Positions 1 through 8,457 of a DNA stretch of 64,000 bases are shown here, piece by piece. A model generated the notes under the pieces. The model worked only from the letters and a program-made list of their open reading frames with translations. It did no database searches and was not told where the DNA came from. This stretch comes from Paenibacillus nanensis (GTDB lineage Bacteria; Bacillota; Bacilli; Paenibacillales; Paenibacillaceae): positions 62,001 through 126,000 of the forward strand of contig NZ_QXQA01000013.1 of the NCBI RefSeq assembly GCF_003583765.1, written 5' to 3'. Both the position numbers and the translations under genes were made by a program. Each line of letters begins with the position of its first letter. The first letter of the stretch is position 1.

Positions 1-631
1 CTATCGCGAGCCACTGTTCTTCCCTCAGGTTCAGGTTCAAATATTCAATCATGGCGTTCGCGTCCCGTCTTGCGACATACATGCCTTCCTTGTTGCCCTC
101 GGCCATCGACAGCAAATAGGACTGCTCCAGACTGTCAACCTCAACATTGGCGGAGCTTTTCACGGACGCGACGACGACCCCTTCTTCGAACAGGCGCTGC
201 GACTCGCCGCCTTCGCCGGACGCGTAGATCAGCACTTTGTCACCAGCCCGTATTCCATTCGAGATCGAACGGATATACTCTTTCGGAATTTGAAAAGTCG
301 ACTCGCCGCTTCTCGGCTGAAGCAAATGCTCATTGATTTTCCAATCGAGAATCGCTTCTCCCTTCCCGAGCGGCACCGCCGTCTCCTTCCCGGCGGCAGA
401 CTCCAGCTCCGTTACCATATCGGGCGTATAAGCGGCTAGCGGCATTCGCACCCATTCCAGATCGCCGTTCTCCAGCCTCTCCCCCGCGGCGACGAACCGT
501 TTCGGCACGACGACCGCCACCGTCTCCTGCTTCTCCAGCTGCTGTCTCTGAAGCATATAAAGCCCGTATACCAGCACCGCAGACAGCACCGCCGCCGTCA
601 CGCTCAGCCACAAATTTCTGCTTCTTCCCAC
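1..631 (-). CDS. CpaB/RcpC-like SAF-domain pilus assembly protein (partial, runs off the window)
   Basis: The 3' part lies outside the window; about 210 codons are visible. An N-terminal hydrophobic segment (about residues 8-26) is followed by a SAF-type beta-clip region (about 38-100, with VPKRFVAAGERLENGDLEW and later a PLGKGEAIL stretch) and further beta-rich sequence. This order fits CpaB/RcpC, a periplasmic or outer-face component of Flp/Tad pilus assembly. The start is a GTG preceded by GGAGGGG about 7 nt upstream; the first in-frame ATG comes only after the membrane segment. It is transcribed away from the ndoA operon and sits just after that operon's terminator. The family call is by pattern only. 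A TadE-like gene at the other end of the window is also Tad-related, but whether the two belong together cannot be seen. Confidence 0.6.
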   Translation of the reverse strand, partial: MGRSRNLWLSVTAAVLSAVLVYGLYMLQRQQLEKQETVAVVVPKRFVAAGERLENGDLEWVRMPLAAYTPDMVTELESAAGKETAVPLGKGEAILDWKINEHLLQPRSGESTFQIPKEYIRSISNGIRAGDKVLIYASGEGGESQRLFEEGVVVASVKSSANVEVDSLEQSYLLSMAEGNKEGMYVARRDANAMIEYLNLNLREEQWLAI

Positions 632-653
632 CGTTTTCCCCTCCGCGAGCAAC

Positions 654-699
654 AAAAAAAGAACGCCCTCAGCGCCGTTGCCGGCAACTGCTTGCGTTC
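654..699 (-). terminator. Intrinsic terminator downstream of ndoA
   Basis: On the minus strand GAACGC pairs with GCGTTC around an inner palindrome GTTGCCGGCAAC, followed by seven T. It lies 105 bp past the ndoA stop and before the start of the CpaB-like gene, so it probably closes the alr/ndoAI/ndoA transcript. Confidence 0.6.
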
Positions 700-804
700 T
701 TCGCATATACGTGCTCTTATATTATGTTGACCATGAATTTGAGCCTATAATAGCAAATAGTACCTATTATTGTCTAGCCCTATTTTTAGAAGGCGCCAAA
801 TTTT

Positions 805-1155
805 TTAAAAATCGATCAACCCAACGCTGATCAGCAAAGCATCGTCTACCTTGCGCATCGTCTCATCGTCCAAATGCGTAATTTTGTCGGTCAGCCGCTG
901 CTTGTCGATGGTGCGGATTTGTTCCAAAAGAACAACGGAATCGCGGTCAAATCCATGCGTTGCGGCATCCATCTCCACATGAGTGGGCAGCTTCGCCTTC
1001 TGAATCTGTGCAGTAATGGCGGCTACGATTACCGTCGGACTAAAGCGGTTACCGATGTCGTTTTGTATGACGAGAACAGGACGGACTCCCCCCTGCTCCG
1101 AGCCGACAACCGGGGACAAATCGGCAAAAAACACATCTCCGCGTTTAACGATCAA
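805..1155 (-). CDS. ndoA: mRNA interferase NdoA/EndoA (MazF family toxin)
   Basis: The 116-residue protein has the length and sequence of Bacillus EndoA: MIVKRGDVFFADLSPVVGSE at the start, then GGVRPVLVIQND, SPTVIVAAIT and the conserved IRTIDKQRL. The family cuts single-stranded RNA (UACAU in B. subtilis) as a dimer in the cytoplasm and is inhibited by EndoAI. The gene starts 3 bp after the stop of its antitoxin gene, an arrangement that supports co-expression. Gene order ydcC-like, alr, ndoAI, ndoA matches B. subtilis. All motif residues expected for activity (the RGDV loop, the R and T of the conserved blocks) are present, so it looks functional. Confidence 0.96.
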   Translation of the reverse strand: MIVKRGDVFFADLSPVVGSEQGGVRPVLVIQNDIGNRFSPTVIVAAITAQIQKAKLPTHVEMDAATHGFDRDSVVLLEQIRTIDKQRLTDKITHLDDETMRKVDDALLISVGLIDF

Positions 1156-1158
1156 GCT

Positions 1159-1440
1159 CTACACCCCGCTTACGAGACGGCCTAACGTATGGTCGGCTTC
1201 TTCCTCCGCTAGAAACGCTTCCGAGGCCATGTTCAGGTTGATTTTTGCCATCTCCATATATCCGCGCTGCATGGACTCACGGATTTGGCGCTTCTTGCGC
1301 TCCACCAGATACAGCTTCATGGCCTGCCGAATAAACTCGCTGCGATTGGAGTTTTCTTTCGCGACGATGCCGTCGACCTCCTCAAGCAGCTGATCGGGCA
1401 AGCTGATCATGATCCTTTTCGTATTATGCACATTAGCCAC
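1159..1440 (-). CDS. ndoAI: Antitoxin EndoAI (ribbon-helix-helix, partner of NdoA)
   Basis: An N-terminal ribbon-helix-helix DNA-binding domain (TKRIMISLPDQLLEEVDGI) is followed by a C-terminal toxin-binding tail ending in NLNMASEAFLAEEEAD, as in B. subtilis EndoAI. I chose the GTG start at 1440, with GGGGGTG about 7 nt upstream, because it gives 93 residues, the usual length of the family; a longer reading frame reaches 1482. The protein neutralises NdoA and probably represses its own operon, as related antitoxins do. The toxin gene follows directly. Confidence 0.93.
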   Translation of the reverse strand: MANVHNTKRIMISLPDQLLEEVDGIVAKENSNRSEFIRQAMKLYLVERKKRQIRESMQRGYMEMAKINLNMASEAFLAEEEADHTLGRLVSGV

Positions 1441-1666
1441 CGAACTGCACCCCCAAAACTTTTCCAAAACCTCATTACACATTATAACAAATAATAGCCC
1501 CGGCTATACTTCAACATATCTATGCCTGACGTATATCAGATATGCTATATGCTTACATGCGCGCTCATAAAGATAGTTGCATAACGTATTCGCCTACCGG
1601 ACCGCATTTCCCTGCACAAAAAAAGAATTCGTCTGTAGCAATTATTGCCACTTCAAGTCCTCGTGC

Positions 1667-2863
1667 TTAGGCTAAGTGATTGCGCGTCTTCACAACGGCG
1701 CCGCCTTCGATATATACGCGCGGCACGCGGGCCGCAATCATGCATGTCACTTCATAGTTGATCGTATCAAGCTGCTTGGCGACATCATCGGCCGTAATGG
1801 AAGCGCCGTCTTGGCTTCCGATCAATACGACCTCTTCGCCCGGCGCAACTGCTTCCCCGGCGGAAGCCTCGATAACCGGTTCTAGCGCAATCATGCACTG
1901 ATCCATACAAATCGCGCCAAGAATCGGCGTTTTGACGCCGCGAATGAGCCCATGCGCTTTGCCGGTAAGCATTCTGCTGAATCCGTCGGCGTATCCGACC
2001 GGAATCGTGCCGATCGTCTCATCGCCTTGCGTCACATAACGCGTGCCGTAGCTGATCCCCCAGCCGGGAGGCGCTTTTTTCACCCATACGACCTCGGACT
2101 TAAGCGAAAGCACGGGCTTAAGCTCGATCACTTGCTTGTTCACTTCCTCGGAAGGATATAAGCCGTACATTGCGATGCCGAGCCGAACCATATTTCCCGC
2201 CCATTCCGGTGTTTCCATCCCTGCGGCGCTGTTCGCCGCGTGGATAATCGGAATCGTCCAGCCGCGATTCTTCACGGACTTAGCAAGCTGGCTAAACCGT
2301 TCATATTGCAGCTTCGTATACGATTTATCCATCTCGTCCGCTTTGGCGTAATGCGTGAACATCCCTTCGACCTCAAGGCCGGGCGTTTGCAGACAACGTT
2401 CGATAAAAGCCAGCGCTTCATCATGTCCAAGCAAGCCGAGACGGCCCATACCGGTATCGATTTTAATATGAGCTTTCAGCCTGCGTCCGCCGGCATCCGC
2501 CGGGAGCCCCTCTGCCGCCAGCCGAATATCTTCACGGAACAAGCTGATCGTAATGTCATTCTCGCGCGCGAGCGCAAGCGCATCAGCGGGAACGAAGCCT
2601 AGAACAAGAATAGGCGACTGAATGCCCGCTCTGCGCAGCTGGAGCGCTTCGTCGAGAAACGCGACTCCCAGATAATCTACGCCGAAGCGTTCAGCCGCCT
2701 CTGCTATTTCCACGGCTCCATGTCCGTATGCATTCGCTTTCACCGATGCCATAAGCAGACAATTAGCCGGCAAAGCATCCCGTACCGCTTTCAAGTTATG
2801 ATGGAGCGCGTCCAGCGATATCTCAGCCCAAGTGGGGCGATAATAGGAATCCAAGTCATTCAC
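1667..2863 (-). CDS. alr: Alanine racemase
   Basis: This PLP-dependent enzyme interconverts L- and D-alanine for peptidoglycan and, in spore formers, spore coat function. The 398-residue protein shows the full fold: the PLP lysine in SVKANAYGHG (about residue 42), the barrel motif HIKIDTGMGRLG, the catalytic tyrosine region GISYGTRYV, and the C-terminal beta domain with GAICMDQCM. Length is normal for the family. It lies between the ydcC-like lipoprotein gene and ndoAI, as in Bacillus, with about 225 bp to the antitoxin gene, so the toxin pair may have its own promoter. Confidence 0.96.
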   Translation of the reverse strand: MNDLDSYYRPTWAEISLDALHHNLKAVRDALPANCLLMASVKANAYGHGAVEIAEAAERFGVDYLGVAFLDEALQLRRAGIQSPILVLGFVPADALALARENDITISLFREDIRLAAEGLPADAGGRRLKAHIKIDTGMGRLGLLGHDEALAFIERCLQTPGLEVEGMFTHYAKADEMDKSYTKLQYERFSQLAKSVKNRGWTIPIIHAANSAAGMETPEWAGNMVRLGIAMYGLYPSEEVNKQVIELKPVLSLKSEVVWVKKAPPGWGISYGTRYVTQGDETIGTIPVGYADGFSRMLTGKAHGLIRGVKTPILGAICMDQCMIALEPVIEASAGEAVAPGEEVVLIGSQDGASITADDVAKQLDTINYEVTCMIAARVPRVYIEGGAVVKTRNHLA

Positions 2864-2974
2864 CTTCTTCTCAATTGCACAACCCTGACAGCCGAGCAGT
2901 AAAACTTCATAAAATTTATGTTAACCCCTGCTCACGTGGCTGTCAATGTTATGCGAGATGAAGGAGACTCCCAA

Positions 2975-4135
2975 TTATTTCTCCATTTCTCCTTGTACCG
3001 ACTGTGCGACCTTGACCATTTCGGTCTCAGGCAGGTCCGCGCTGGCGAGACGGAAGAGATGGCCCTCATAGGTCCAAGTCAATGTCCGCAGCGTGTCGTC
3101 GCCCGCTTCCGTTAATTCGCCCATGGTATGGCCTAAGCTTACCATTCTTCCCGGTACGTAAGTGGATGCCATATCCTTCGGCATCGTTTGAATCAAGGTA
3201 TAGCTGTAGGTTCCCTCGTAACGCGTAATCTGGCCCGGATTGCCGCCGTACACAATGTCGCTGCTGTCTTTTTCCGTAACGCCTTCAGGCATATAGGAAG
3301 GCCCCATTACGACGAAGTCAAGAGCCTCTTCTCCGTCAACTTCGGCGGCTGCATCCTCATCCGGATTGCTTACCTCTTCCTCGTCTTGTCCCGCTTCATG
3401 ATCGCCGTTTGCGGCGTCATCGCCCGGCGCCGCCGCGTCATCCGACTCCTCCGGCGTTGCGATCGTCGGCTCGTCAGCCGTACCGGAGGATGCCGGCGGT
3501 GTAGCGGACATATTCGCCTGCGTCTCAAACACGCTTTTGTCGAATTTCTCATCGAATTTGAACGAATCGAACTTCACGTCAACCATAACGGTTGCATTCG
3601 TGTCGCTCACCTCTACCTGCACGGGGCTTAGGTCGTCCTTATCCAGCCAAATTTTTTGGCGGGCAAGAGAGCCGTTATTGTAATTCGCCATCACGTCGAA
3701 CACATATGCGTCTTCTTCCGCGGCGAACGATCTGGAGCCGTCTACGAGAATGCTTTGTATGAGCGTCTGATACAGGTACACCTGTCCTTGATTTTGCGGC
3801 CAGTCGCTTTGGAACCGGAATACCTTGTTCAGCTTCGGAGTGAGCACGAACACGCCCTCGTCGTTGCGGAGCACGATCTGCGTAATATCCTTTTCTTCAT
3901 TCGTCAATTTGATGCGATAATAGGCCGGTTTTTGGTAGGTCACTTCCACTTGATACTCCAGCGGCTGCTGGCCCGTATGGAGCGTCATCGTGCCGCTGCC
4001 TTGATAGCTTTCCATGCTGTTAACGACCTTGTCGAGCTCTTTCACCACGGACTCGGCGTCCTTAGCCGTACCGCAAGCAGACAATACGAGTGCGAAACAC
4101 AAAATAATTGCCGCGGTCCATGTCATGCGACGCAT
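2975..4135 (-). CDS. ydcC: YdcC-like sporulation lipoprotein (LolA-type fold plus DUF4367-like domain)
   Basis: A lipoprotein signal peptide ends in a lipobox (LSAC, Cys about 21). Residues about 25-210 form an extended beta-rich LolA/LppX-like domain (YQGSGTMTLHTG, YRIKLTNEEKD, IWLDKDDLSPVQVEV). A low-complexity acidic linker rich in D, E, A and P (about 212-268) leads to a C-terminal DUF4367-like domain (about 270-386). B. subtilis ydcC, sigma-E-controlled and upstream of alr, has the same place, so the name rests on similarity and synteny. It is extracytoplasmic and membrane-anchored; its molecular role is not known. Confidence 0.8.
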   Translation of the reverse strand: MRRMTWTAAIILCFALVLSACGTAKDAESVVKELDKVVNSMESYQGSGTMTLHTGQQPLEYQVEVTYQKPAYYRIKLTNEEKDITQIVLRNDEGVFVLTPKLNKVFRFQSDWPQNQGQVYLYQTLIQSILVDGSRSFAAEEDAYVFDVMANYNNGSLARQKIWLDKDDLSPVQVEVSDTNATVMVDVKFDSFKFDEKFDKSVFETQANMSATPPASSGTADEPTIATPEESDDAAAPGDDAANGDHEAGQDEEEVSNPDEDAAAEVDGEEALDFVVMGPSYMPEGVTEKDSSDIVYGGNPGQITRYEGTYSYTLIQTMPKDMASTYVPGRMVSLGHTMGELTEAGDDTLRTLTWTYEGHLFRLASADLPETEMVKVAQSVQGEMEK

Positions 4136-4283
4136 GAAATCATCCCCTCACACACTTAGTTTTTTACTGGCTGATAACATGTCTATGAGGGGACTTGACC
4201 ATTTATGCGGACTAGTTTGACAAGCATAACAAGCTGTCATTTCGGTTCAAAAGCCCGGTGGCATCACCGCGCCCTGTTAAACG

Positions 4284-4324
4284 AAAAAACGTTCCGGGCT
4301 CCCTCAAATGGGGTCCGGAACGTT
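4284..4324 (-). terminator. Intrinsic terminator after the stalk-domain gene
   Basis: On the minus strand AACGTTCCGG pairs with CCGGAACGTT around a 17-nt loop and is followed by a run of six T. It lies 18 bp past the stop of the gene ending at 4342. Confidence 0.75.
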
Positions 4325-4341
4325 CGCTTGGACGTTCTTGC

Positions 4342-5019
4342 TTATTTATAATAAGAGGTCGTAAGCGGAATAAACACGGATCCGCCCTTTTGGGCATCGC
4401 TGTGAATAAACAGCGTGCTCACTCCGCCGATGTCTACTTCAAGCGTAACGAGACCGTCTTCCACTTTGAGCACTTCCACTCTCTTCAGGATGATATCCTT
4501 ATCGGAATCCTCAATCTTGATGTCCTCCAAATCTTCGCCAACCGCAGCGATCTGGAGATAAAGCTTCTGGTATTCTTTATTCGGATAAAGCATAAAGCTG
4601 CTGCCGCGAGTCGCGTCGACGTTATTGTCGAAGTACGCTTCTTTATAATCCTTGCCTTTATAGGTCGTATGGTTTGGATCTTTCGTATGATATCTGGAGT
4701 CGAAGCCGTCCGCTATCGATACGCCGTCAACTTTTTCGCCGAGAATAATCGTTTTGCTCTCCTGATCATAGTCAACCGCTACGCCAAGCGCGTCGGATAT
4801 CGCCCTGATCGGGAAGTAGTTCGCATCCTTATACATGATGGGGGCGATGGCGTTGCCGTTCACATCTCTAAGCTGAACCGGCGTTCCATCTACTTTTACC
4901 TGAATCTCCGGATTCAAATAAGCCTTAATCTCTTCCAGCTTCGTTGCGGCATACGCTCCGGTCCCCATACTCGCCAGCATGGACAAGCCGATGAGAACCA
5001 CTGCTGTTTTTTTCTTCAA
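4342..5019 (-). CDS. Secreted stalk-domain protein (copper amine oxidase N-terminal-like)
   Basis: A cleavable signal peptide (MKKKTAVVLIGLSMLASMG to about residue 25) precedes a domain of about 60 residues with the pattern VKVDGTPVQLRDVNGNAIAP followed by YFPIRAISDALGVAVDYD, typical of the 'stalk' (Cu_amine_oxidN1) module that is abundant in Paenibacillus. The remaining 130 residues are beta-rich and not recognised. It is a single gene with its own terminator, so it is probably an independent cell-surface protein. No enzyme motif is visible. Confidence 0.75.
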   Translation of the reverse strand: MKKKTAVVLIGLSMLASMGTGAYAATKLEEIKAYLNPEIQVKVDGTPVQLRDVNGNAIAPIMYKDANYFPIRAISDALGVAVDYDQESKTIILGEKVDGVSIADGFDSRYHTKDPNHTTYKGKDYKEAYFDNNVDATRGSSFMLYPNKEYQKLYLQIAAVGEDLEDIKIEDSDKDIILKRVEVLKVEDGLVTLEVDIGGVSTLFIHSDAQKGGSVFIPLTTSYYK

Positions 5020-5160
5020 ACTCTAGCACTCTCCTCTTTATCCAATTAAAACCAATAGCCTAGACCGAGTATAACGAACGGCTTCATTATGCGGCAAGGG
5101 ACATCCTGTCTATCCTTGATCATGCATTAGCACTAGTTTTTGACAGCTTTTGTCGAATAG

Positions 5161-5194
5161 AAAAACAGCGGCGCAGAGGATTCGTCCGCGCCGC
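5161..5194 (-). terminator. Intrinsic terminator after the phosphoesterase gene
   Basis: On the minus strand GCGGCGC pairs with GCGCCGC and is followed by GTTTTTC. It begins 3 bp past the stop of the upstream gene. Confidence 0.6.
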
Positions 5195-5196
5195 CG

Positions 5197-6306
5197 TCAT
5201 GATTCGTTCGAGAATTGCACATGAATGGATACGATCTCCGATCGGGAACCGATTCGAATAGGCGGCCCCCAGAAGCCGTAGCCCGAGGATACGATCGAAT
5301 GCATCTGCCCTTTGCGCAAATAACCGTAATCGTTCTCGAACAAACGGTCGGTAATTAGGTTGCCTGGCGAGATCTGCCCGTGATGGGTATGGCCGGAGAC
5401 GACCAGATCGACGCCATGCTCCTGCGCTTGATCGAAGCCGACCGGCTGATGCTCAAGCAGAAAGACCGGCTTCGTCTGATCGATGCCCGCCATCAGCGCA
5501 GACAGCTCCGTTCTCTCCGTGTCGCTGTAATCCTTCCGTCCAACCAGCGTCAGCCAGCCGCCGACATCGACCGACTCATCATAAAGCACCTGCATCCCGC
5601 TTTCCTCCAGCAGCGCGACCAGCTCCTCCGTCTCTCCGCTAAACCGGTCGTGGTTGCCCAAAGATGCGTAAACGCCGTACGGCGCTTCGATCGCCGCTAA
5701 AATATCGCCGATCCCCTTCTCCTTATACGGTACGATATCGTCATCGATAATGTCTCCCGGGAGCAGGACGATGTCCGGCTTCAGCGCGTTCATCTCCTCG
5801 ACCATCCGCTCCGCATGATGTTTTCCCGACAATACGCCAAAGTGCATATCGGACGCCATCACAATATGCAGCTCTCCGCTCTCTGGTCCCGGTTTGTTGA
5901 TTTCAATATTATAGGACTTCACCGACGGGCTGTAGGCATTATAACTGCCGTAGCCGATTAAAAGGACAAGCAGGATCAAGGCTGCAATGCCGGACCATTT
6001 CTGAACGGAATGGCGCGGCAGAGGCGTCAGCTTCGTCAGCCAGACCGCAAGATGCACAATCGGCAGCAGCATGACCAGCATGCTGAATACGGCCAGCCAA
6101 TAGCTGCCGATGACGCTTAGGATCACGGATCCCGCGGCTGCTCTTGCGAGCAGGAATGAGCTGGCCAGAAAAACAAGAATAGCAATATACAGAACCCGGA
6201 ATCGGCGCGACACTGGCCGTTTCATCCATCTCCATCCGCTCCAGCCTATGTAAAACACGATACCGCCGTATATAACGAGAAACAGCAATCCCATGACAAT
6301 AAACAT
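5197..6306 (-). CDS. Membrane-anchored metallophosphoesterase (YkuE-like)
   Basis: Three to four hydrophobic segments occupy the first 125 residues, followed by an extracytoplasmic or cytoplasmic calcineurin-like domain. Its metal-binding motifs are all present: SDMHFG, GDIIDDD, GNHDRF and VSGHTHHGQ. Family members hydrolyse phosphomonoesters or phosphodiesters with two metal ions; the B. subtilis relative YkuE is a wall-associated phosphoesterase. The substrate cannot be told from sequence. Single-gene unit, closed by a terminator. Confidence 0.85.
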   Translation of the reverse strand: MFIVMGLLFLVIYGGIVFYIGWSGWRWMKRPVSRRFRVLYIAILVFLASSFLLARAAAGSVILSVIGSYWLAVFSMLVMLLPIVHLAVWLTKLTPLPRHSVQKWSGIAALILLVLLIGYGSYNAYSPSVKSYNIEINKPGPESGELHIVMASDMHFGVLSGKHHAERMVEEMNALKPDIVLLPGDIIDDDIVPYKEKGIGDILAAIEAPYGVYASLGNHDRFSGETEELVALLEESGMQVLYDESVDVGGWLTLVGRKDYSDTERTELSALMAGIDQTKPVFLLEHQPVGFDQAQEHGVDLVVSGHTHHGQISPGNLITDRLFENDYGYLRKGQMHSIVSSGYGFWGPPIRIGSRSEIVSIHVQFSNES

Positions 6307-6537
6307 AATGCCTTCTGCCCTCCTCTATCATCAACTCTACTATTATACATCCGGCTGCTCAGCCGCTCCAAATCGGGCGCTTTTGCGCCTTCCTGCTTCC
6401 GACCCCGTCGCCCGGCTGAGCCGCTCCCCGCCTAAAGGCCAGCACAAGAATGGACCGCGGACTGTTACGGGCAAGCGGCGGAATCTTTAGAATAAAGACA
6501 TAGATAAGAGATGAGCCCAACGAAAGGAAGAGGAACC

Positions 6538-6756
6538 ATGAAAAAATTGTTTCGGTCCCAAAGAGATCACAAATTAACCGGTTTATGCGGAGGGATCGCC
6601 GAATGGCTCGGCATTGACTCCACCATCGTAAGACTGCTGGTCATCATCGCCGCTTTCTTCAGCTTCGGCGCCGTAGTGCTGCTGTACTTCGCGGCTGCGC
6701 TGCTAGTGCCTCAGGCACCGTATAACGACATTCATTTTACGAACTACCCTTACTAA
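6538..6756 (+). CDS. PspC-domain small membrane protein
   Basis: The 72-residue protein is almost entirely one PspC domain: KKLFRSQRDHKLTGLCGGIA, EWLGIDSTIVRL and a membrane segment ending ALLVPQAP. I used the ATG at 6538 (AGGAAGAGGAACC upstream) rather than the in-frame ATG at 6511, which would add nine residues before the conserved KKLFRS. PspC proteins take part in envelope stress responses with PspA, and a PspA gene follows 37 bp downstream, probably in the same transcript. Confidence 0.88.
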   Translation: MKKLFRSQRDHKLTGLCGGIAEWLGIDSTIVRLLVIIAAFFSFGAVVLLYFAAALLVPQAPYNDIHFTNYPY

Positions 6757-6793
6757 ATTACTTATAAAAACAAACCTAAAGGAGACATGAACG

Positions 6794-7480
6794 ATGGGAA
6801 TTTTTCAACGTGTTGTAAATATGACGAGGGCTGCGGCCAATGAGATGCTGGATAAAATGGAAAATCCGGTTATGATGCTGAACCACTACCTCCGCGACTT
6901 GGACGAGGACATCGAGAAGGCGGAACGCGCCTTGATTCAGCAGCAGGTTCAGGAGCGTCTCTTCGGCTCCAAGCTTGAAGAGCAAAATCAACAAGCTCAT
7001 TATTATGAAGGCAAGGCGGAGCAAGCGGCGGCGGAAGGCCGCGAAGCGGAAGCGCGCGCCGCTCTCGAAGCGAAGCTGCTGTACCTCGAGCAGGCGGAGG
7101 AGACGGACAGACTGCGCGGCATGGCGAAGCAGGCGGCAATCGATCTGCAGCTTCGGGTCGATTCGCTGAAGGAAGAGAAGACGCGCCTGCAAAGCAAACG
7201 CGCGGAGCTGGTCGCCCGCGTTCAGAAGGCAGCTTCTGTGAGCGGAGGCATTACTCCCGCAGCGCCGCATCTGCAAGGCAGTTCGGCGGCGAGAGGCTTC
7301 GAGCGGATCGAGCAGAAGGTGATGGAGTGGGAAGCCGCCAGCGAGCTGTCCAAGACGGCTGCCGGCGCAGGCCATAGCGGCTACAACGCTTATGGCGCCG
7401 GCATCGATCCAAAGCAAGAGCAGCGCAGCGCGCTTGTTGAAGAGCAATTGCAGCAATTGCTGAAGAAATCCGGCAGCTAG
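6794..7480 (+). CDS. PspA/IM30 (LiaH-like) membrane stress protein
   Basis: The 228-residue, almost wholly helical protein begins MGIFQRVVNMTRAAANEMLD, the typical amphipathic helix and start of the PspA/IM30 family, and continues as a long coiled coil rich in E, A, Q and R. PspA proteins (ESCRT-III relatives) assemble into rings on stressed membranes. It has an AAAGGAG ribosome site and follows the PspC gene, a common pairing. Terminator directly downstream. Confidence 0.9.
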   Translation: MGIFQRVVNMTRAAANEMLDKMENPVMMLNHYLRDLDEDIEKAERALIQQQVQERLFGSKLEEQNQQAHYYEGKAEQAAAEGREAEARAALEAKLLYLEQAEETDRLRGMAKQAAIDLQLRVDSLKEEKTRLQSKRAELVARVQKAASVSGGITPAAPHLQGSSAARGFERIEQKVMEWEAASELSKTAAGAGHSGYNAYGAGIDPKQEQRSALVEEQLQQLLKKSGS

Positions 7481-7493
7481 CCTTCATATAGAT

Positions 7494-7540
7494 GAAGACC
7501 GCCCCATGTGTAACGGCTAGGGCGGTCTTCCTTTTTCTTT
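7494..7540. terminator. Bidirectional intrinsic terminator
   Basis: GAAGACCGCCC (7494-7504) pairs with GGGCGGTCTTC (7520-7530), followed by a T-rich tract on the plus strand. It sits between the converging pspA-like and SDR genes and can serve both. Confidence 0.8.
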
Positions 7541-8301
7541 TATTCTTCGTAGATCATACGCTTCGTCATGCCGCCGTCCACTGTCAGATGCGTCCCTGTC
7601 ACGAAGTTATTCCGGGGATCCGTCAAATATAAGCATGCTCTTGCGATATCTTCCGTCTTCCCTACTCTCCCGGCCGGATGCTGGCTGTGGTCAATCGGGC
7701 GAAGCGAGTCATAATCCCCCGTTTCAATCCAACCCGGACATATCGCGTTCACCGTAATGTTATCGGGACCGAGCGATACGGCAAGCGCATGCGTCAGCGC
7801 GAGAATGCCGCCTTTCGATGCGGCGTACGCCTCCGAATTCGGCTCCGACATCAACGCTCGAGTCGAGGAAATGTTTACGATGGAGCCTCCCCCATTGCCT
7901 CTCATGCGTTTGGCCGCTTCGCGCGAGCAGAGAAATGTTCCGCGCAGATTCGTGTTAACGACGCTGTCCCATTCCTCCAGCTCCAGGTCGTACGGCGATT
8001 TCCATATTCCAAAGCCTGCATTGTTAATTAAAATATGAAGCCGGCCGCCCTGTTCGTCTATCGCTTGAAACAACCGTTTTACATCCTCCGGCTTACTAAT
8101 ATCCGCTCTGATCGGAACGGCGTCCCTGCCATTGCCCCTCAGCAGGTCTGCCGTCTGCTCCAGCCCTTCCGCATTCCGATCGGCCAAGATCACTTGCGCG
8201 CCTGCCTTTGCGTATGCCATGGCAAGAGCTCGTCCGATGCCCGCGCCCGCTCCCGTAATAAGCGTTATTTTGCCTTGAAATAAAGCCTCTTCATGCTCCA
8301 A
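7540..8301 (-). CDS. Short-chain dehydrogenase/reductase (SDR)
   Basis: A classical SDR: nucleotide-binding TGAGAGIGRALA near the N-terminus, NNAGFG in the middle, and the catalytic Ser-Tyr-Lys set in NISSTRALMSEPNSEAYAAS(K). The C-terminus (VTGTHLTVDGGM) is typical. It is an NAD(P)-dependent oxidoreductase of unknown substrate. I prefer the TTG at 8301 (AAGGGGAA about 8 nt upstream), which puts the start just before the first beta strand. A longer frame from ATG at 8331 exists, but that ATG overlaps a TATAAT-like element. Monocistronic. Confidence 0.87.
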   Translation of the reverse strand: MEHEEALFQGKITLITGAGAGIGRALAMAYAKAGAQVILADRNAEGLEQTADLLRGNGRDAVPIRADISKPEDVKRLFQAIDEQGGRLHILINNAGFGIWKSPYDLELEEWDSVVNTNLRGTFLCSREAAKRMRGNGGGSIVNISSTRALMSEPNSEAYAASKGGILALTHALAVSLGPDNITVNAICPGWIETGDYDSLRPIDHSQHPAGRVGKTEDIARACLYLTDPRNNFVTGTHLTVDGGMTKRMIYEE

Positions 8302-8457
8302 GCAGCATTCCCCTTTCCCTTTACAAGCCATGCATCCATTATAACGAATCGCTTTTCATTGGAAAAATCGGCCACCATGCTGACAAGCTGGGACAAATGA
8401 GGTATGATGGCTCGGCACAGAATCGTTTACTTCATGACATAGGACGGGATTTCGAAA

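Noticed and set aside
330..611. A 93-codon open frame on the minus strand inside the CpaB-like gene.
   Set aside because: It is a shifted frame of the real gene (1-631), which begins at GTG 631 with a good ribosome site and has a recognisable SAF domain.
640..760. A c-di-GMP or other riboswitch in the leader of the CpaB-like gene.
   Set aside because: The structured element is a plain intrinsic terminator close behind ndoA; no conserved riboswitch core sequence is present.
4258..5049. A 263-codon plus-strand open frame opposite the stalk-domain gene.
   Set aside because: It is an antisense shadow: the minus strand has the signal peptide, domain motif, ribosome site and terminator.
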